From CAIWHR01 sp963734055 (GTDB lineage: Bacteria; Pseudomonadota; Gammaproteobacteria; Burkholderiales; Casimicrobiaceae): 64,000 nucleotides of DNA. The notes beneath the pieces were generated by a model. It saw only the letters and a program-made list of their open reading frames with translations. It did no database searches and was not told the DNA's origin. The position numbers and the translations under genes were made by a program. Positions 34,855 through 46,401 of the stretch are shown in pieces. The stretch is from NCBI GenBank assembly GCA_963734055.1, contig CAVTFQ010000002.1, forward strand, positions 806,001 through 870,000, given 5' to 3'. The first letter of the stretch is position 1; each line of letters begins with the position of its first letter.

Positions 34855-36087
34855 ATGGTGAAGGACGCGAAGAACCTGATTGTGGGGCTCGACATCGGCA
34901 CGTCGAAGATCGTCGCGATCGTCGCCGAGGTGACGCCCGAGGGCGAGCTCAACATCATCGGGCTCGGCACGCAGCCGTCGCGCGGACTGCGGCGCGGGGT
35001 CGTCGTCAACATCGAGGCGACGATGGCGTCGATCCAGCGCGTGCTCGAGGAGGCCGAGCTGATGGCCGACTGCCGGATCACCGAGGTCTACACGGGGGTG
35101 GCCGGCAGCCACATCAGGAGCCTCAACTCGAGCGGGATGGTGGCGATCAAGGAGAAGGAGGTCACGCAGGCCGACATCGACCGTGTCGTGGAGACCGCGA
35201 AGGCGATCGCGATCCCCAACGACCAGCAGATTCTCCACATCCTCCCGCAGGAATTCATCATCGACGGGCAGGAGGACGTGCGCGAGCCGCTCGGGATGAG
35301 CGGAGTGCGCCTCGAGGTCAAGGTGCACATCGTGACCGGCGCCGTGTCCGCGGTCGAGAACATCGTGAAGTGCGTTCGTCGCTGCGGCCTCGAGGTGAAG
35401 GACGTCGTGCTGCAGCCGCTTGCCTCGTCGATCGCGGTGCTGAACGACGACGAGAAGGAGCTCGGCATCTGCCTCATGGACATCGGCGGCGGCACGACCG
35501 ACCTCGCCGTGTTCGCGAACGGCGCGATCCGTCATACCGCGGTGATTCCGATCGCCGGCGACCAGGTGACGAACGACATCGCGATGACGCTGCGCACGCC
35601 GACCCAGTCGGCGGAGGAACTGAAGCTGCGGCACGGCTGCGCGCTGCGGCAGCTCGCCGACCCCAAGGACATCATCGAGGTGCCCGGCGTCGGCGACCGG
35701 CCGCCGCGAAAGCTCTCGCGGCAGACGCTGGCGGAGGTGATCGAGCCGCGGATCGAGGAGCTCTACACGCTCGTGCAGGCCGAACTCCGCCGCTCGGGCT
35801 TCGAGGAGCTCCTGTCGTCCGGGATCGTGCTGACGGGGGGCACCGCGCTCCTCGCCGGGATGACCGAGCTCGGCGAGGAAGTCTTCCACCTGCCGGTGCG
35901 CGTAGGCGTCCCGGCGTACGTCGGCGGGCTTGCGGACGTCGTCCGGAGCCCGCGCTATGCGACCGCGGTCGGACTGCTCCTGCACGGCCGCGACGAATAC
36001 CTCCAGGCGCGCGAGTCGCGCGCGCGGACGACCGGCATCGCCGGCGCCGCGGAACGGATGAAGCAATGGTTCAAGGCGAACTTCTGA
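34855..36087 (+). CDS. ftsA: Cell division protein FtsA
   Basis: A 410-residue actin-like ATPase that tethers FtsZ to the membrane. It has phosphate loops GLDIGTSKIVA and DIGGGTTDLAVF and a 1C subdomain in place of the actin domain. A C-terminal amphipathic helix ends RMKQWFKANF for membrane binding. The start follows aagggagcagcgg. Confidence 0.96.
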   Translation: MVKDAKNLIVGLDIGTSKIVAIVAEVTPEGELNIIGLGTQPSRGLRRGVVVNIEATMASIQRVLEEAELMADCRITEVYTGVAGSHIRSLNSSGMVAIKEKEVTQADIDRVVETAKAIAIPNDQQILHILPQEFIIDGQEDVREPLGMSGVRLEVKVHIVTGAVSAVENIVKCVRRCGLEVKDVVLQPLASSIAVLNDDEKELGICLMDIGGGTTDLAVFANGAIRHTAVIPIAGDQVTNDIAMTLRTPTQSAEELKLRHGCALRQLADPKDIIEVPGVGDRPPRKLSRQTLAEVIEPRIEELYTLVQAELRRSGFEELLSSGIVLTGGTALLAGMTELGEEVFHLPVRVGVPAYVGGLADVVRSPRYATAVGLLLHGRDEYLQARESRARTTGIAGAAERMKQWFKANF

Positions 36088-36191
36088 ACAACGAGATCAG
36101 GGATCAGGGACAGACAAGAAAGCACGGAACGGCGGCAAGAGGCACCTTCGATCGACATCACAGCGACACGGACAGCAGAAAGGAGCACACC

Positions 36192-37373
36192 ATGTTTGAG
36201 ATCATCGACCAATCCCCGCAGGATGGGGCCATCATCAAGGTCATCGGCGTCGGCGGCTGTGGCGGGAACGCCGTCGAGCACATGATCGTGAAGGGACTCG
36301 TCGGCGTGGAGTTCATCAGCGCCAACACCGACGCGCAGGCGCTGAAGCGCTCGACGGCGCCGACCCAGCTCCAGCTCGGCAGCACGCTGACGCGCGGGCT
36401 CGGCGCCGGGGCGCGCCCCGAGATCGGACGCGATGCCGCGAACGAGGACCGCGACCGCATCGCCGAGCTGATCGACGGCGCCGACATGCTGTTCATCACG
36501 GCAGGCATGGGCGGCGGCACGGGAACGGGCGCGGCGCCCGTGATCGCCGACATCGCGAAGAGCATGGACATCCTGACCGTCGCCGTCGTCACGCGGCCGT
36601 TCGAATTCGAAGGCAAGCGCAAGAAGGTCGCGGACAGCGGGATCGACGAGCTCAAGAAGAAGGTCGACTCGCTGATCGTCATTCCCAACGACAAGCTGAT
36701 GCAGGTGCTGGGCGACGACGTCTCGGTGCTCGACGCCTACGCCGCCGCCAACGACGTGCTCCACGGCGCCGTGTCCGGCATCGCCGAGGTCATCAACAAC
36801 GCGGGGCTCGTCAACGTCGATTTCGCCGACGTGCGCACCGTGATGGGAGAGGTGGGGATGGCGATGATGGGCTCGGCGATGTCGGCGGGCGCCGATCGCG
36901 CACGGCTCGCGGCCGAAGCCGCGGTCAAGAGCCCGCTGCTCGAGGACGTGAATCTCCAGGGCGCGCGCGGCGTGCTCGTCAACATCACCGCGTCGGCGAG
37001 CCTCAAGATGAAGGAGTACCACGAGGTGATGAGCACGATCCGCGAGTTCATGGCGGAGGAGGCGCTCGTCATCGTCGGCACCGTGATCGACGACGCGATG
37101 GAGGACCGGCTGCGCGTGACGATGGTCGCGACGGGGCTCGGCAGTGCGACGGCGAAGGCGGCGCAGCGCCCGCCCAGCATCGCTCTGGTCGAGCCGGCGC
37201 AGGCCGTCCAGCGCACCGGCACCGACAACCTCGGCGTGGCGGTCGAGCACATCAACTACGACGACCTCGAGCAGCCGGCGGTCGTGCGCCGCGGGCGGAC
37301 CCCGACGACGGCCGCGACGCCGGCTTTCGATGCCACGGAGATTCCCGCCTTCCTGCGCAAGCAGGCCGATTGA
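36192..37373 (+). CDS. ftsZ: Cell division GTPase FtsZ
   Basis: A 393-residue tubulin homologue that forms the division ring. The GTP-binding signature GGGTGTG is at 107-113. The T7 loop region NVDFADVRTVM is intact, and the conserved C-terminal peptide IPAFLRKQ that binds FtsA and other partners ends the protein. A 104-base purine-rich leader of lower GC with a strong aaaggag ribosome site precedes it, suggesting high expression independent of ftsA coupling. Confidence 0.97.
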   Translation: MFEIIDQSPQDGAIIKVIGVGGCGGNAVEHMIVKGLVGVEFISANTDAQALKRSTAPTQLQLGSTLTRGLGAGARPEIGRDAANEDRDRIAELIDGADMLFITAGMGGGTGTGAAPVIADIAKSMDILTVAVVTRPFEFEGKRKKVADSGIDELKKKVDSLIVIPNDKLMQVLGDDVSVLDAYAAANDVLHGAVSGIAEVINNAGLVNVDFADVRTVMGEVGMAMMGSAMSAGADRARLAAEAAVKSPLLEDVNLQGARGVLVNITASASLKMKEYHEVMSTIREFMAEEALVIVGTVIDDAMEDRLRVTMVATGLGSATAKAAQRPPSIALVEPAQAVQRTGTDNLGVAVEHINYDDLEQPAVVRRGRTPTTAATPAFDATEIPAFLRKQAD

Positions 37374-37471
37374 GCGACGTGCGCCGGGGCGGTCACGGAA
37401 CGGGGCGGGCGCCGATGGACTCACACGAAGGCGGCGTTGGACGCGAGGGTCGAGGCCCGGTTCCCCCGCGC

Positions 37472-37500
37472 TGGCCCGCCCCCGCCCGCCGTGCTAAAAT
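37472..37500 (+). promoter_or_regulatory. Possible weak promoter of lpxC
   Basis: TAAAAT (37495-37500) resembles a -10 box 46 bases before the lpxC ATG. The sequence 17 bases upstream (TGGCCC) is a poor -35, so the promoter is tentative. Confidence 0.35.
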
Positions 37501-37545
37501 GACCGCTAAGCCCTTGACCCGGCGCGCCATTTGGTCTGGGTTCCC

Positions 37546-38460
37546 ATGCTGAAACAGCGCACGCTCAAGACGACCATCAAGACGACCGGCGTGGGCCTCC
37601 ACTCGGGGGCCCGGGTCGATCTGATGCTGCGTCCGGCCGCACCCGACACCGGCATCGTGTTCCACCGCGTCGACCTCGCGGTGCCGGTCGACCTGCCCGC
37701 CGACGCGCGATACGTCGGGGACACCCGGCTGTCGTCGACGCTCAAGCGCGATGGCACTTCGATCTCGACCGTCGAGCACGTGATGTCGGCGTTGGCCGGA
37801 CTCGGCATCGACAACCTGCACATCGACGTCGCAGGACCGGAGATCCCGATCATGGACGGCAGCGCGGCGCCGTTCGTGTTCCTGCTGCAGTCCGCCGGCG
37901 TCGTCGAGCAGGACGTCTCGAAGAAGTACCTGCGGATCGTCGCTCCGGTCGAGGCGCGCGAGGGCGACAAGTGGGCGCGGTTCGATCCGTTCAACGGCTT
38001 CAAGCTCGATTTCACGATCGATTTCCCGCACCCGATGTTCGGTTCGGAGAATCGGCAGGTCGTCATCGATTTCGCCGAGCACTCCTACGTCCGGGAAGTC
38101 GCGCGCGCGCGGACATTCGGCTTCATGCAGGACGTCGAGGCGATGCGAGCCGCGGGCCTGGGTCTCGGCGGCAGCCTGCAGAACGCCGTCGTGCTGGACG
38201 ACATCCGCGTGCTCAATGCGGAGGGCCTGCGCTACGACAACGAGTTCGTGAAGCACAAGGTGCTGGACGCGATCGGCGACCTCTACCTGCTCGGGCACCC
38301 GCTGATCGGACAGTACACGGCGTTCAAGTCGGGCCACGGCCTCAACAACGCGCTCGCGCGAGCGCTCCTGGAGCGGCCGGAGTCGTTCGAGTTCGTCACG
38401 TTCCGGGCCGAGGACGACGTTCCGACCGCGTTCCAGAACTGGCAGCTCGCGCCCGCCTGA
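37546..38460 (+). CDS. lpxC: UDP-3-O-acyl-GlcNAc deacetylase LpxC
   Basis: A 304-residue zinc deacetylase that carries out the committed step of lipid A synthesis. Zinc-site histidines are His78 in STVEHVMSAL and the later HKVLDAIGDLYLLG motif. The catalytic KSGHGLNN segment is near the C-terminus. The nearby TTG at 37531 is also in frame, but the ATG fits the family. It closes the dcw cluster in the usual position. Confidence 0.97.
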   Translation: MLKQRTLKTTIKTTGVGLHSGARVDLMLRPAAPDTGIVFHRVDLAVPVDLPADARYVGDTRLSSTLKRDGTSISTVEHVMSALAGLGIDNLHIDVAGPEIPIMDGSAAPFVFLLQSAGVVEQDVSKKYLRIVAPVEAREGDKWARFDPFNGFKLDFTIDFPHPMFGSENRQVVIDFAEHSYVREVARARTFGFMQDVEAMRAAGLGLGGSLQNAVVLDDIRVLNAEGLRYDNEFVKHKVLDAIGDLYLLGHPLIGQYTAFKSGHGLNNALARALLERPESFEFVTFRAEDDVPTAFQNWQLAPA

Positions 38461-38526
38461 TCCTCACCCGGGCGATCGGATCCGCAAGTTCGTCCGCCGG
38501 CGGCGCCAGCGCCTCGCGCCCTCCCG

Positions 38527-38715
38527 ATGCCGCTCGTCCGGCTCCTCCTCTACCTCGCGCTCGCGACGATCGCGGTCGCCGGGCTTCTCTACCTCTACAC
38601 GCGCGACCGCCGTTACCTCCGCTTCGTGGGGCTCGTCATCCGCTTCACGATCCTCCTCGGCGTGATCGTCCTCCTGTTCTTCGCTTTCGAGCGGATCGTC
38701 GGGCCGGTCCTCTGA
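38527..38715 (+). CDS. Small two-helix membrane protein
   Basis: A 62-residue protein made of two hydrophobic helices (about 4-23 and 34-58) separated by a charged loop TRDRRYLRF. I do not recognise it by name. The composition is clearly membrane-protein-like, and it sits between lpxC and dciA on the lpxC strand. Function unknown. Confidence 0.62.
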   Translation: MPLVRLLLYLALATIAVAGLLYLYTRDRRYLRFVGLVIRFTILLGVIVLLFFAFERIVGPVL

Positions 38716-38732
38716 ACCCCGCCGAGAACGGG

Positions 38733-39167
38733 TCAGCCGACACGCCGCAGAAAGCGGACGAGGGCCGCCTTGAGGGGGCCGTCGGGAAGGCGGTCCGCGA
38801 GGGCGCCCAAGGGGCGGAGCGATGATCCATCAATTTGTTTTGAAACGGATTTCTTGCTTTCCGCGCGCCCTGCACCAACTTGCACCCGCACCCGGATTGA
38901 AGTAAATTCGTAACCTTCGCGCCGAAGGTCGGCGAGCAGGTCCGGCGCCCGCTGGCGGACGATTCCGGCAATGGCGCCCGAATCCGTCGCGAGCGAGAGC
39001 TCCGGGCTCCGGTCGTCGGCGACGTGGACGTGCTCGGCCAGCGCCCGCGGGAGGTGGCGGCGGACGTGTGCCGTCAGCGCGGACTGGTGACGATGCCGCG
39101 CGGTCCAGGCGGCGAGCGCGGGATCGGCGGCGAAGATGCGCTGCAGCGGTTGCGGAGAACGGGCCAT
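38733..39167 (-). CDS. dciA: DUF721 / DciA-like protein
   Basis: A 144-residue basic protein of the DUF721 type. It has a helical N-terminus (PLQRIFAAD), a KH-like middle with YEFTSIRVRVQV, and a disordered basic tail. Members include DciA, which helps load the replicative helicase in bacteria without DnaC. Its place between lpxC and secA is typical for beta- and gammaproteobacteria. The role as helicase loader is inferred from the family. The gene diverges from the M23 peptidase gene. Confidence 0.7.
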   Translation of the reverse strand: MARSPQPLQRIFAADPALAAWTARHRHQSALTAHVRRHLPRALAEHVHVADDRSPELSLATDSGAIAGIVRQRAPDLLADLRREGYEFTSIRVRVQVGAGRAESKKSVSKQIDGSSLRPLGALADRLPDGPLKAALVRFLRRVG

Positions 39168-39221
39168 GGCGCGCCGAAGGGGCCCCCGGCTCGACCGGCG
39201 GTGTGAACAGGGAGGGCGTAA

Positions 39222-40148
39222 TTGAACATCATACTGTTATCGAGCGCCACGGCCCGCGCCCGCACGCTGACGCTCGACTGGCGCCACTGGACCGCCGGTG
39301 GCTTCGCAGTTCTGGCGCTCCTGCTCGCCTTCACCCTCACTTTCAATTACGTAACGCTGCGCTACGCCGCGACGTCCCAGTATCCGTGGCTCCAGGCGAT
39401 CGTGCTCGCGGACCAGCGCCAGGAGGCGCAGCGGACGCAGGAGATGGTGCAGGGCCACCTGAACGCGATGGCGGTACGCCTGGGCGAGCTTCAGGCACGG
39501 ATGATGCGGCTCGATGGGCTCGGCGAACGCCTCGCGCGAATCGCAGGACTGACGCCGCAGGAGCTGCCGTCGCTGCAATCGGGGCAGGCGCCGGGCATGG
39601 GCGGTGCGCAGTCGAGCCTGCCCGCGAAGACCATCGGCGTGGTCGAGTTCCAGGATCTCCTCTCGAAGGTTGCGCGTCAGGTCGACCAGCGCTCCGATCA
39701 GCTGGGCGTCCTGGAAGCGCTCCTCGTCCAGACCTCGGCCACTCGCAAGTTCCTGCCGTCGCTGTCACCGATCTTCGACGGGTGGTTTTCATCGAACTTC
39801 GGCTACCGGATCGATCCCTTCACCGGGCTCCGGTCGTTCCACGAGGGCATCGATTTTCCCGCGGAAGTGGGGACGTCGATCGTGGCGGCCGCGAGCGGCA
39901 AGGTGGTCTACGCCGGCTTCCACCCGGAATATGGTAGGATGGTCGAGGTCGACCACGGCAACGGGCTCCTGACCCGGTACGCGCATACGTCCCAGATCTT
40001 CGTGCGCGAAGGCGACCTGGTCGTGCGCGGCCAGCGCCTGGCTTCGGTGGGATCCACGGGCCGCTCGACCGGGCCGCACCTGCACTTCGAGGTCAGGCTG
40101 AACGGCGTGCCGCAGAATCCGGCGCGATTCCTGGAATCTCCGGGCTGA
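39222..40148 (+). CDS. M23-family metallopeptidase, membrane-anchored
   Basis: A 308-residue protein with an N-terminal membrane helix (about 23-45), a coiled-coil region (60-105), and a C-terminal LytM/M23 domain. That domain has the zinc ligands in SFHEGIDFPAE and HLHFEVR, so it looks catalytically intact. It would cleave peptidoglycan cross-links in the periplasm or activate an amidase. The start is TTG, supported by a strong ggagggc site 5 bases upstream. It lies between dciA and secA, a common arrangement. Confidence 0.9.
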   Translation: MNIILLSSATARARTLTLDWRHWTAGGFAVLALLLAFTLTFNYVTLRYAATSQYPWLQAIVLADQRQEAQRTQEMVQGHLNAMAVRLGELQARMMRLDGLGERLARIAGLTPQELPSLQSGQAPGMGGAQSSLPAKTIGVVEFQDLLSKVARQVDQRSDQLGVLEALLVQTSATRKFLPSLSPIFDGWFSSNFGYRIDPFTGLRSFHEGIDFPAEVGTSIVAAASGKVVYAGFHPEYGRMVEVDHGNGLLTRYAHTSQIFVREGDLVVRGQRLASVGSTGRSTGPHLHFEVRLNGVPQNPARFLESPG

Positions 40149-40178
40149 CGCCCCGACGCGACCCGCGCCGACGGAACG

Positions 40179-40210
40179 AGGGGTGAGGCAGTCCTCACCC
40201 CTTGTTTTTT
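40179..40210 (+). terminator. Strong intrinsic terminator upstream of secA
   Basis: A perfect 10-bp stem AGGGGTGAGG / CCTCACCCCT with a 4-base loop (40179-40202) is followed by TTGTTTTTT ending at 40210. It ends the M23 gene transcript, but it lies only 27 bases before the secA start codon. Confidence 0.85.
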
Positions 40211-40237
40211 GCGGGGACGGCTTCAAGTCCAACTCTC

Positions 40238-42988
<2,751 letters not shown>

Positions 42989-43007
42989 GCGCCCGGCGAC
43001 GCCCCGA

Positions 43008-43067
43008 AAGTAGGGTCAGACCCGACGAATATCAGAACTCGGTGCAAAGTCGAGTCTGACCCTACTT
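43008..43067. repeat. 60-bp inverted repeat abutting argJ
   Basis: Arms of 18 bases (43008-43025 and 43050-43067) pair with a single mismatch. The core arm is AAGTAGGGTCAGAC, and a 24-base loop separates the arms. The right arm ends 2 bases before the argJ ATG. It looks like a small palindromic mobile repeat (MITE/REP class), because it is unlike surrounding composition and has no T tract for a terminator. Confidence 0.75.
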
Positions 43068-43069
43068 CC

Positions 43070-44299
43070 ATGCCGGTTCGTTACACCCCGCCTCGTCCCG
43101 GGGACCTGCTGCCCGTCCCCGGCGTGCGGCTCGGAACCGCCGCGGCGAAGATCAAGAACTGGTCCCGCGACGACGTGCTGCTGGTCGCCTTCGACGAGGG
43201 CACGCTCGCGGCCGGCGTGTTCACGCAGAACCGCTTCTGCGCCGCGCCGGTGACCATCTGCCGGCGGCATCTCGCGTCGTCGGGGCGCGTCCGCGCGCTC
43301 GTCGTCAACGCCGGCAATGCGAACGCAGGCACGGGCGAGCGCGGCGTCGCCGACGCCGTATCGACCTGCGACGCCGTCGCCGAGGTGCTCGCCTGCTCGC
43401 CGGACTCTGTGCTGCCGTTTTCGACCGGCGTGATCATGGAACCGCTGCCCGTGGCGAAGATCGTCGCCGCGCTGCCCGAGGCGAAGGCCTCGCTCGCCCC
43501 CGACCACTGGTTAGCCGCGGTCTCGTCAATCATGACCACGGACACGGTCCCCAAGGGCGCGTCCCGCCGCGTGATCGTCGGCGGCGTGCCGATCACCGTC
43601 ACCGGCATTGCGAAGGGCGCCGGCATGATCCATCCCGACATGGCGACGATGCTCGCGTTCATCGCGACGGACGCGCCGATCGCCGGGGACGCGCTCCGCG
43701 CGCTGACGCGCGAGATTGCCGACCTCTCGTTCAACTGCGCGACCGTCGACGGCGACACGTCGACCAACGACTCGTTCGTTCTCCTGGCGACGGGGAAGGC
43801 GGCGACGGCGCCGATCGCGACGGCGGCCGATCCCCGCTGGGCGCCGCTCCGCGAGGCGCTGACCGACGTCGCGGTGAACCTCGCCCAGGCGATCGTCCGC
43901 GACGGCGAAGGCGCGACCAAGTTCATCACGATCGCCGTCGAAGGCGGCCGCGACGCCGCCGAGTGCCGGAAGATCGCGCTCGGCATCGCACACTCGCCGC
44001 TCGTCAAGACCGCATTCTTCGCTTCCGACCCCAACCTCGGCCGCATCGTCTGCGCGATCGGCAACGCCTCGGCGCCGGACCTCGATCCCTCGCGCGTGTC
44101 GTTCCGACTCGACGACGTGCTGGTGGTCGAGCGCGGCGGGCGCGCGGCTTCGTACCGCGAGGAGGACGGGCAGCGCGTGATGAAGCAGGACGAGATCGTG
44201 GTGACCGTCACGCTCGGGCGCGGCGCCGCGTCGTCGCGGGTGTGGACGTGCGACTTCTCGCACGATTATGTCTCGATCAACGCCGACTACCGGAGCTGA
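43070..44299 (+). CDS. argJ: Ornithine acetyltransferase / N-acetylglutamate synthase ArgJ
   Basis: A 409-residue ArgJ that recycles acetyl groups between N-acetylornithine and glutamate in arginine synthesis. The self-cleavage site is KGAGMIHPDMATML, with Thr193 as the new N-terminal nucleophile. The GVFTQNRFCAAPV start region and the C-terminal DYVSINADYRS are typical. The family N-terminus requires the ATG at 43070, yet no ribosome site is present because the inverted repeat occupies the leader. Confidence 0.95.
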   Translation: MPVRYTPPRPGDLLPVPGVRLGTAAAKIKNWSRDDVLLVAFDEGTLAAGVFTQNRFCAAPVTICRRHLASSGRVRALVVNAGNANAGTGERGVADAVSTCDAVAEVLACSPDSVLPFSTGVIMEPLPVAKIVAALPEAKASLAPDHWLAAVSSIMTTDTVPKGASRRVIVGGVPITVTGIAKGAGMIHPDMATMLAFIATDAPIAGDALRALTREIADLSFNCATVDGDTSTNDSFVLLATGKAATAPIATAADPRWAPLREALTDVAVNLAQAIVRDGEGATKFITIAVEGGRDAAECRKIALGIAHSPLVKTAFFASDPNLGRIVCAIGNASAPDLDPSRVSFRLDDVLVVERGGRAASYREEDGQRVMKQDEIVVTVTLGRGAASSRVWTCDFSHDYVSINADYRS

Positions 44300-44300
44300 C

Positions 44301-45191
44301 GTGCTGTCGCTCGCCCAGTTGACCGCGCTGGCAGCCCGCGTCGAGGGCATCCTGGACCGGATCGAGGGCCTCCTGCCCCCGGCGCCTCCTCCGCCCGACT
44401 GGAAGGCGACCGCGTTCCGCTGGCGCAAGCGCGCCGGCCGCGGCTTCCTGCAGGCGGTGCAACACCCCCATGCAATCCGTCTCGACGATCTGGTCGCGAT
44501 CGACGCGCAGAAGGATGCGATCGACGCGAACACGCGCCAGTTCGTCGCGGGTCTGCCGGCGAACAACGTGCTTCTCACGGGCTCGCGCGGCACGGGCAAA
44601 TCGTCGCTCGTGAAGGCGATGCTCGCGAAGTACGCTGCGAAGGGTCTGCGGCTGATCGAGGTCGACAAGGCCGATCTCGTCGACCTGCCCGACATCGCGG
44701 AGCAGCTCGCGGGACGCCGCGAGCGCTTCATCGTGTTCTGCGACGACCTCACGTTCGACGCCGGCGAGCCGGGCTACAAGGCGCTCAAGGTGATGCTCGA
44801 CGGCACGATCGCCGCGGCGTCGACCGATCTCCTGATCTACGCGACGTCGAACCGCCGGCACCTCTTGCCCGAGTATTTCAGCGAGAACCTCGAGACGAAG
44901 CACGTCGGCGAGGAGGTCCACCCCGGCGAATCGGTGGAGGAGAAGATCTCGCTGTCCGAGCGGTTCGGACTCTGGATCTCGTTCTACCCGTTCAGCCAGG
45001 ACGATTATCTCGGCGCGGTCGCGAGCTGGCTCGACGCGCTCCGCGTGCCGGCGGCGCGGACCAAGCGCGACGCGCAGGAGCGTGACCGCGACGCCCTGCA
45101 ATTCGCGCTGCAGCGCGGCTCGCGCAGCGGCCGCGTCGCGTGGCAGTTCGCACGCGGCTACGCCGGTGCGGCCTCGCTGCGGAAGCGGTAG
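44301..45191 (+). CDS. DUF815-family AAA+ ATPase
   Basis: A 296-residue ATPase with Walker A GSRGTGKS (94-101) and Walker B FIVFCDDLTFD, matching the DUF815 family. GTG start one base after the argJ stop. The biochemical role of the family is not established. It is normally found between argJ and the Nudix-ThiE gene in betaproteobacteria, as here. Its TAG stop is formed partly by the first two bases of the inserted element that follows. Confidence 0.88.
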   Translation: MLSLAQLTALAARVEGILDRIEGLLPPAPPPPDWKATAFRWRKRAGRGFLQAVQHPHAIRLDDLVAIDAQKDAIDANTRQFVAGLPANNVLLTGSRGTGKSSLVKAMLAKYAAKGLRLIEVDKADLVDLPDIAEQLAGRRERFIVFCDDLTFDAGEPGYKALKVMLDGTIAAASTDLLIYATSNRRHLLPEYFSENLETKHVGEEVHPGESVEEKISLSERFGLWISFYPFSQDDYLGAVASWLDALRVPAARTKRDAQERDRDALQFALQRGSRSGRVAWQFARGYAGAASLRKR

Positions 45192-45460
45192 GAGCCTGTC
45201 GGACTGGTTTTCGCGTATGCGACGGAGACGATTTGGGCGCAGTTCAAGGCGCGAGCCCGAAGGCATGCCGGGAGCATGGCGAGGGCGAGCAACGCAGCAG
45301 CGCGCCCAAATCGCCTCGTCCCTTCGGGTTGCTGCCAAAGAGCGTCTCTGCTTTGTTACTCGGCTCGCCGATATTCCCGATATCGGCATCGCCTCGTGCC
45401 TCGCATCCACCGCTCTTTGGCCTTGCAACGCATGCGCCGAAGCCCGTCCGACAGGCTCCT
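45190..45460. mobile_element. 271-bp terminal-inverted-repeat element (MITE-like)
   Basis: The ends are inverted repeats of about 32 bases. The outer 15 (AGGAGCCTGTCGGAC) are identical and 27 of 32 match overall. GGT flanks the element on both sides (45187-45189 and 45461-45463), a likely 3-bp target duplication. Inside are further hairpins: GATTTGGGCGC/GCGCCCAAATC (arms within 45221-45240 and 45302-45320), GCCGATAT/ATATCGGC, and CCAAAGAGCG/CGCTCTTTGG. It has no transposase gene and so would need one in trans. Confidence 0.85.
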
Positions 45461-45461
45461 G

Positions 45462-46400
45462 GTGACCGATCGCGTCGTCCCGGTCGCGGCGGCGGTCCTC
45501 CAGCGCGCCGACGGCCGCGTGCTGCTCGCGCAGCGGCCGGCAGGCAAGCCGTACGCGGGCTACTGGGAATTCCCCGGCGGCAAGCTCGAGCCCGGAGAGA
45601 CGGCGCGGCACGCGCTCGAGCGGGAGCTCGTCGAGGAGCTCGGGCTGCACGTGCGCCGCGCCGCGCCGTGGCTCGTCCAGCGCTTCGACTATCCGCACGC
45701 GCACGTCGAGCTCCATTTCTTCCGCGTCTTCGAGTGGGCCGGCGACCCGGTGGGTCACGACGGCCAGGCGTTCGCGTGGCAGGTGCCGGGCGGATTCGAT
45801 GTCGCGCCGTTGCTGCCCGCGAACACGCTCGTGCTGCGCGCGCTGCTCCTGCCGACCGTGTGCGGCATCACGATGGCGGCCGATTTCGGCGAAACCGGAT
45901 TTCTGGAACGTGCGCGCATGGCACTCGGTCGGGGGCTCAGGCTGATCCAGCTTCGCGAGAAGGACTGGCCCTTCGCGCGGCAGCGCGCGCTGGGCGAGGC
46001 GCTCTGCGCGATCGCGCGCCCGTACGGTGCCAAGGTGCTCTTGAACGGCAGCGAGGCGGATGCCCGCGCCTGGGGCTTCGACGGCGTGCACTGGACGTCG
46101 GCTGCGCTCGCGGCCGCGACGGCGCGCCCGGACGGCCTCATGTGCTCCGCGTCCTGTCACACCCGGGCCGAGATTGCGAAGGCCGGCGCGCTCGCGCTCG
46201 ACTTCGCGCTGCTCGGTCCCGTGAAGGCAACGCCCACGCACCCCGGAGGGATCCCGCTCGGCTGGGAGGGATTCGCCGCGGCGGCCGCGGACGCCGCGGC
46301 GCCGGTCTTCGCGCTGGGAGGATTGTCGCGCGACGATCTTGACCGTGCGACCGAGCACGGCGCGCACGGGCTTGCGCTGCGGCGAGCCGCCTGGGCGTGA
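45462..46400 (+). CDS. Nudix hydrolase fused to thiamine-phosphate-synthase-like domain
   Basis: A 312-residue two-domain protein. Residues 1-130 are a MutT-type Nudix domain with a complete Nudix box (39-61: Gly40, Glu46, Arg54-Glu55, Glu58-Glu59, Gly61), probably cleaning 8-oxo-dGTP. Residues about 135-312 resemble ThiE/TenI (LRLIQLREKDWPF, LLNGSEADA, LGPVKATPTHPG). The fusion is common in betaproteobacteria. The GTG start lies 2 bases after the inserted element, so the native leader is lost and no ribosome site is visible. Confidence 0.9.
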   Translation: MTDRVVPVAAAVLQRADGRVLLAQRPAGKPYAGYWEFPGGKLEPGETARHALERELVEELGLHVRRAAPWLVQRFDYPHAHVELHFFRVFEWAGDPVGHDGQAFAWQVPGGFDVAPLLPANTLVLRALLLPTVCGITMAADFGETGFLERARMALGRGLRLIQLREKDWPFARQRALGEALCAIARPYGAKVLLNGSEADARAWGFDGVHWTSAALAAATARPDGLMCSASCHTRAEIAKAGALALDFALLGPVKATPTHPGGIPLGWEGFAAAAADAAAPVFALGGLSRDDLDRATEHGAHGLALRRAAWA

Positions 46401-46401
46401 G

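Noticed and set aside
36088..36191. The purine-rich leader before ftsZ as a small RNA or riboswitch
   Set aside because: It has short direct repeats (ATCAGGG) but no stable hairpin or conserved riboswitch core. It reads as an ordinary leader with a strong ribosome site.
43008..43067. The argJ-leader inverted repeat as the secA terminator
   Set aside because: The stem is long but the loop is 24 bases and no T run follows on the plus strand. A dispersed repeat is the better explanation.
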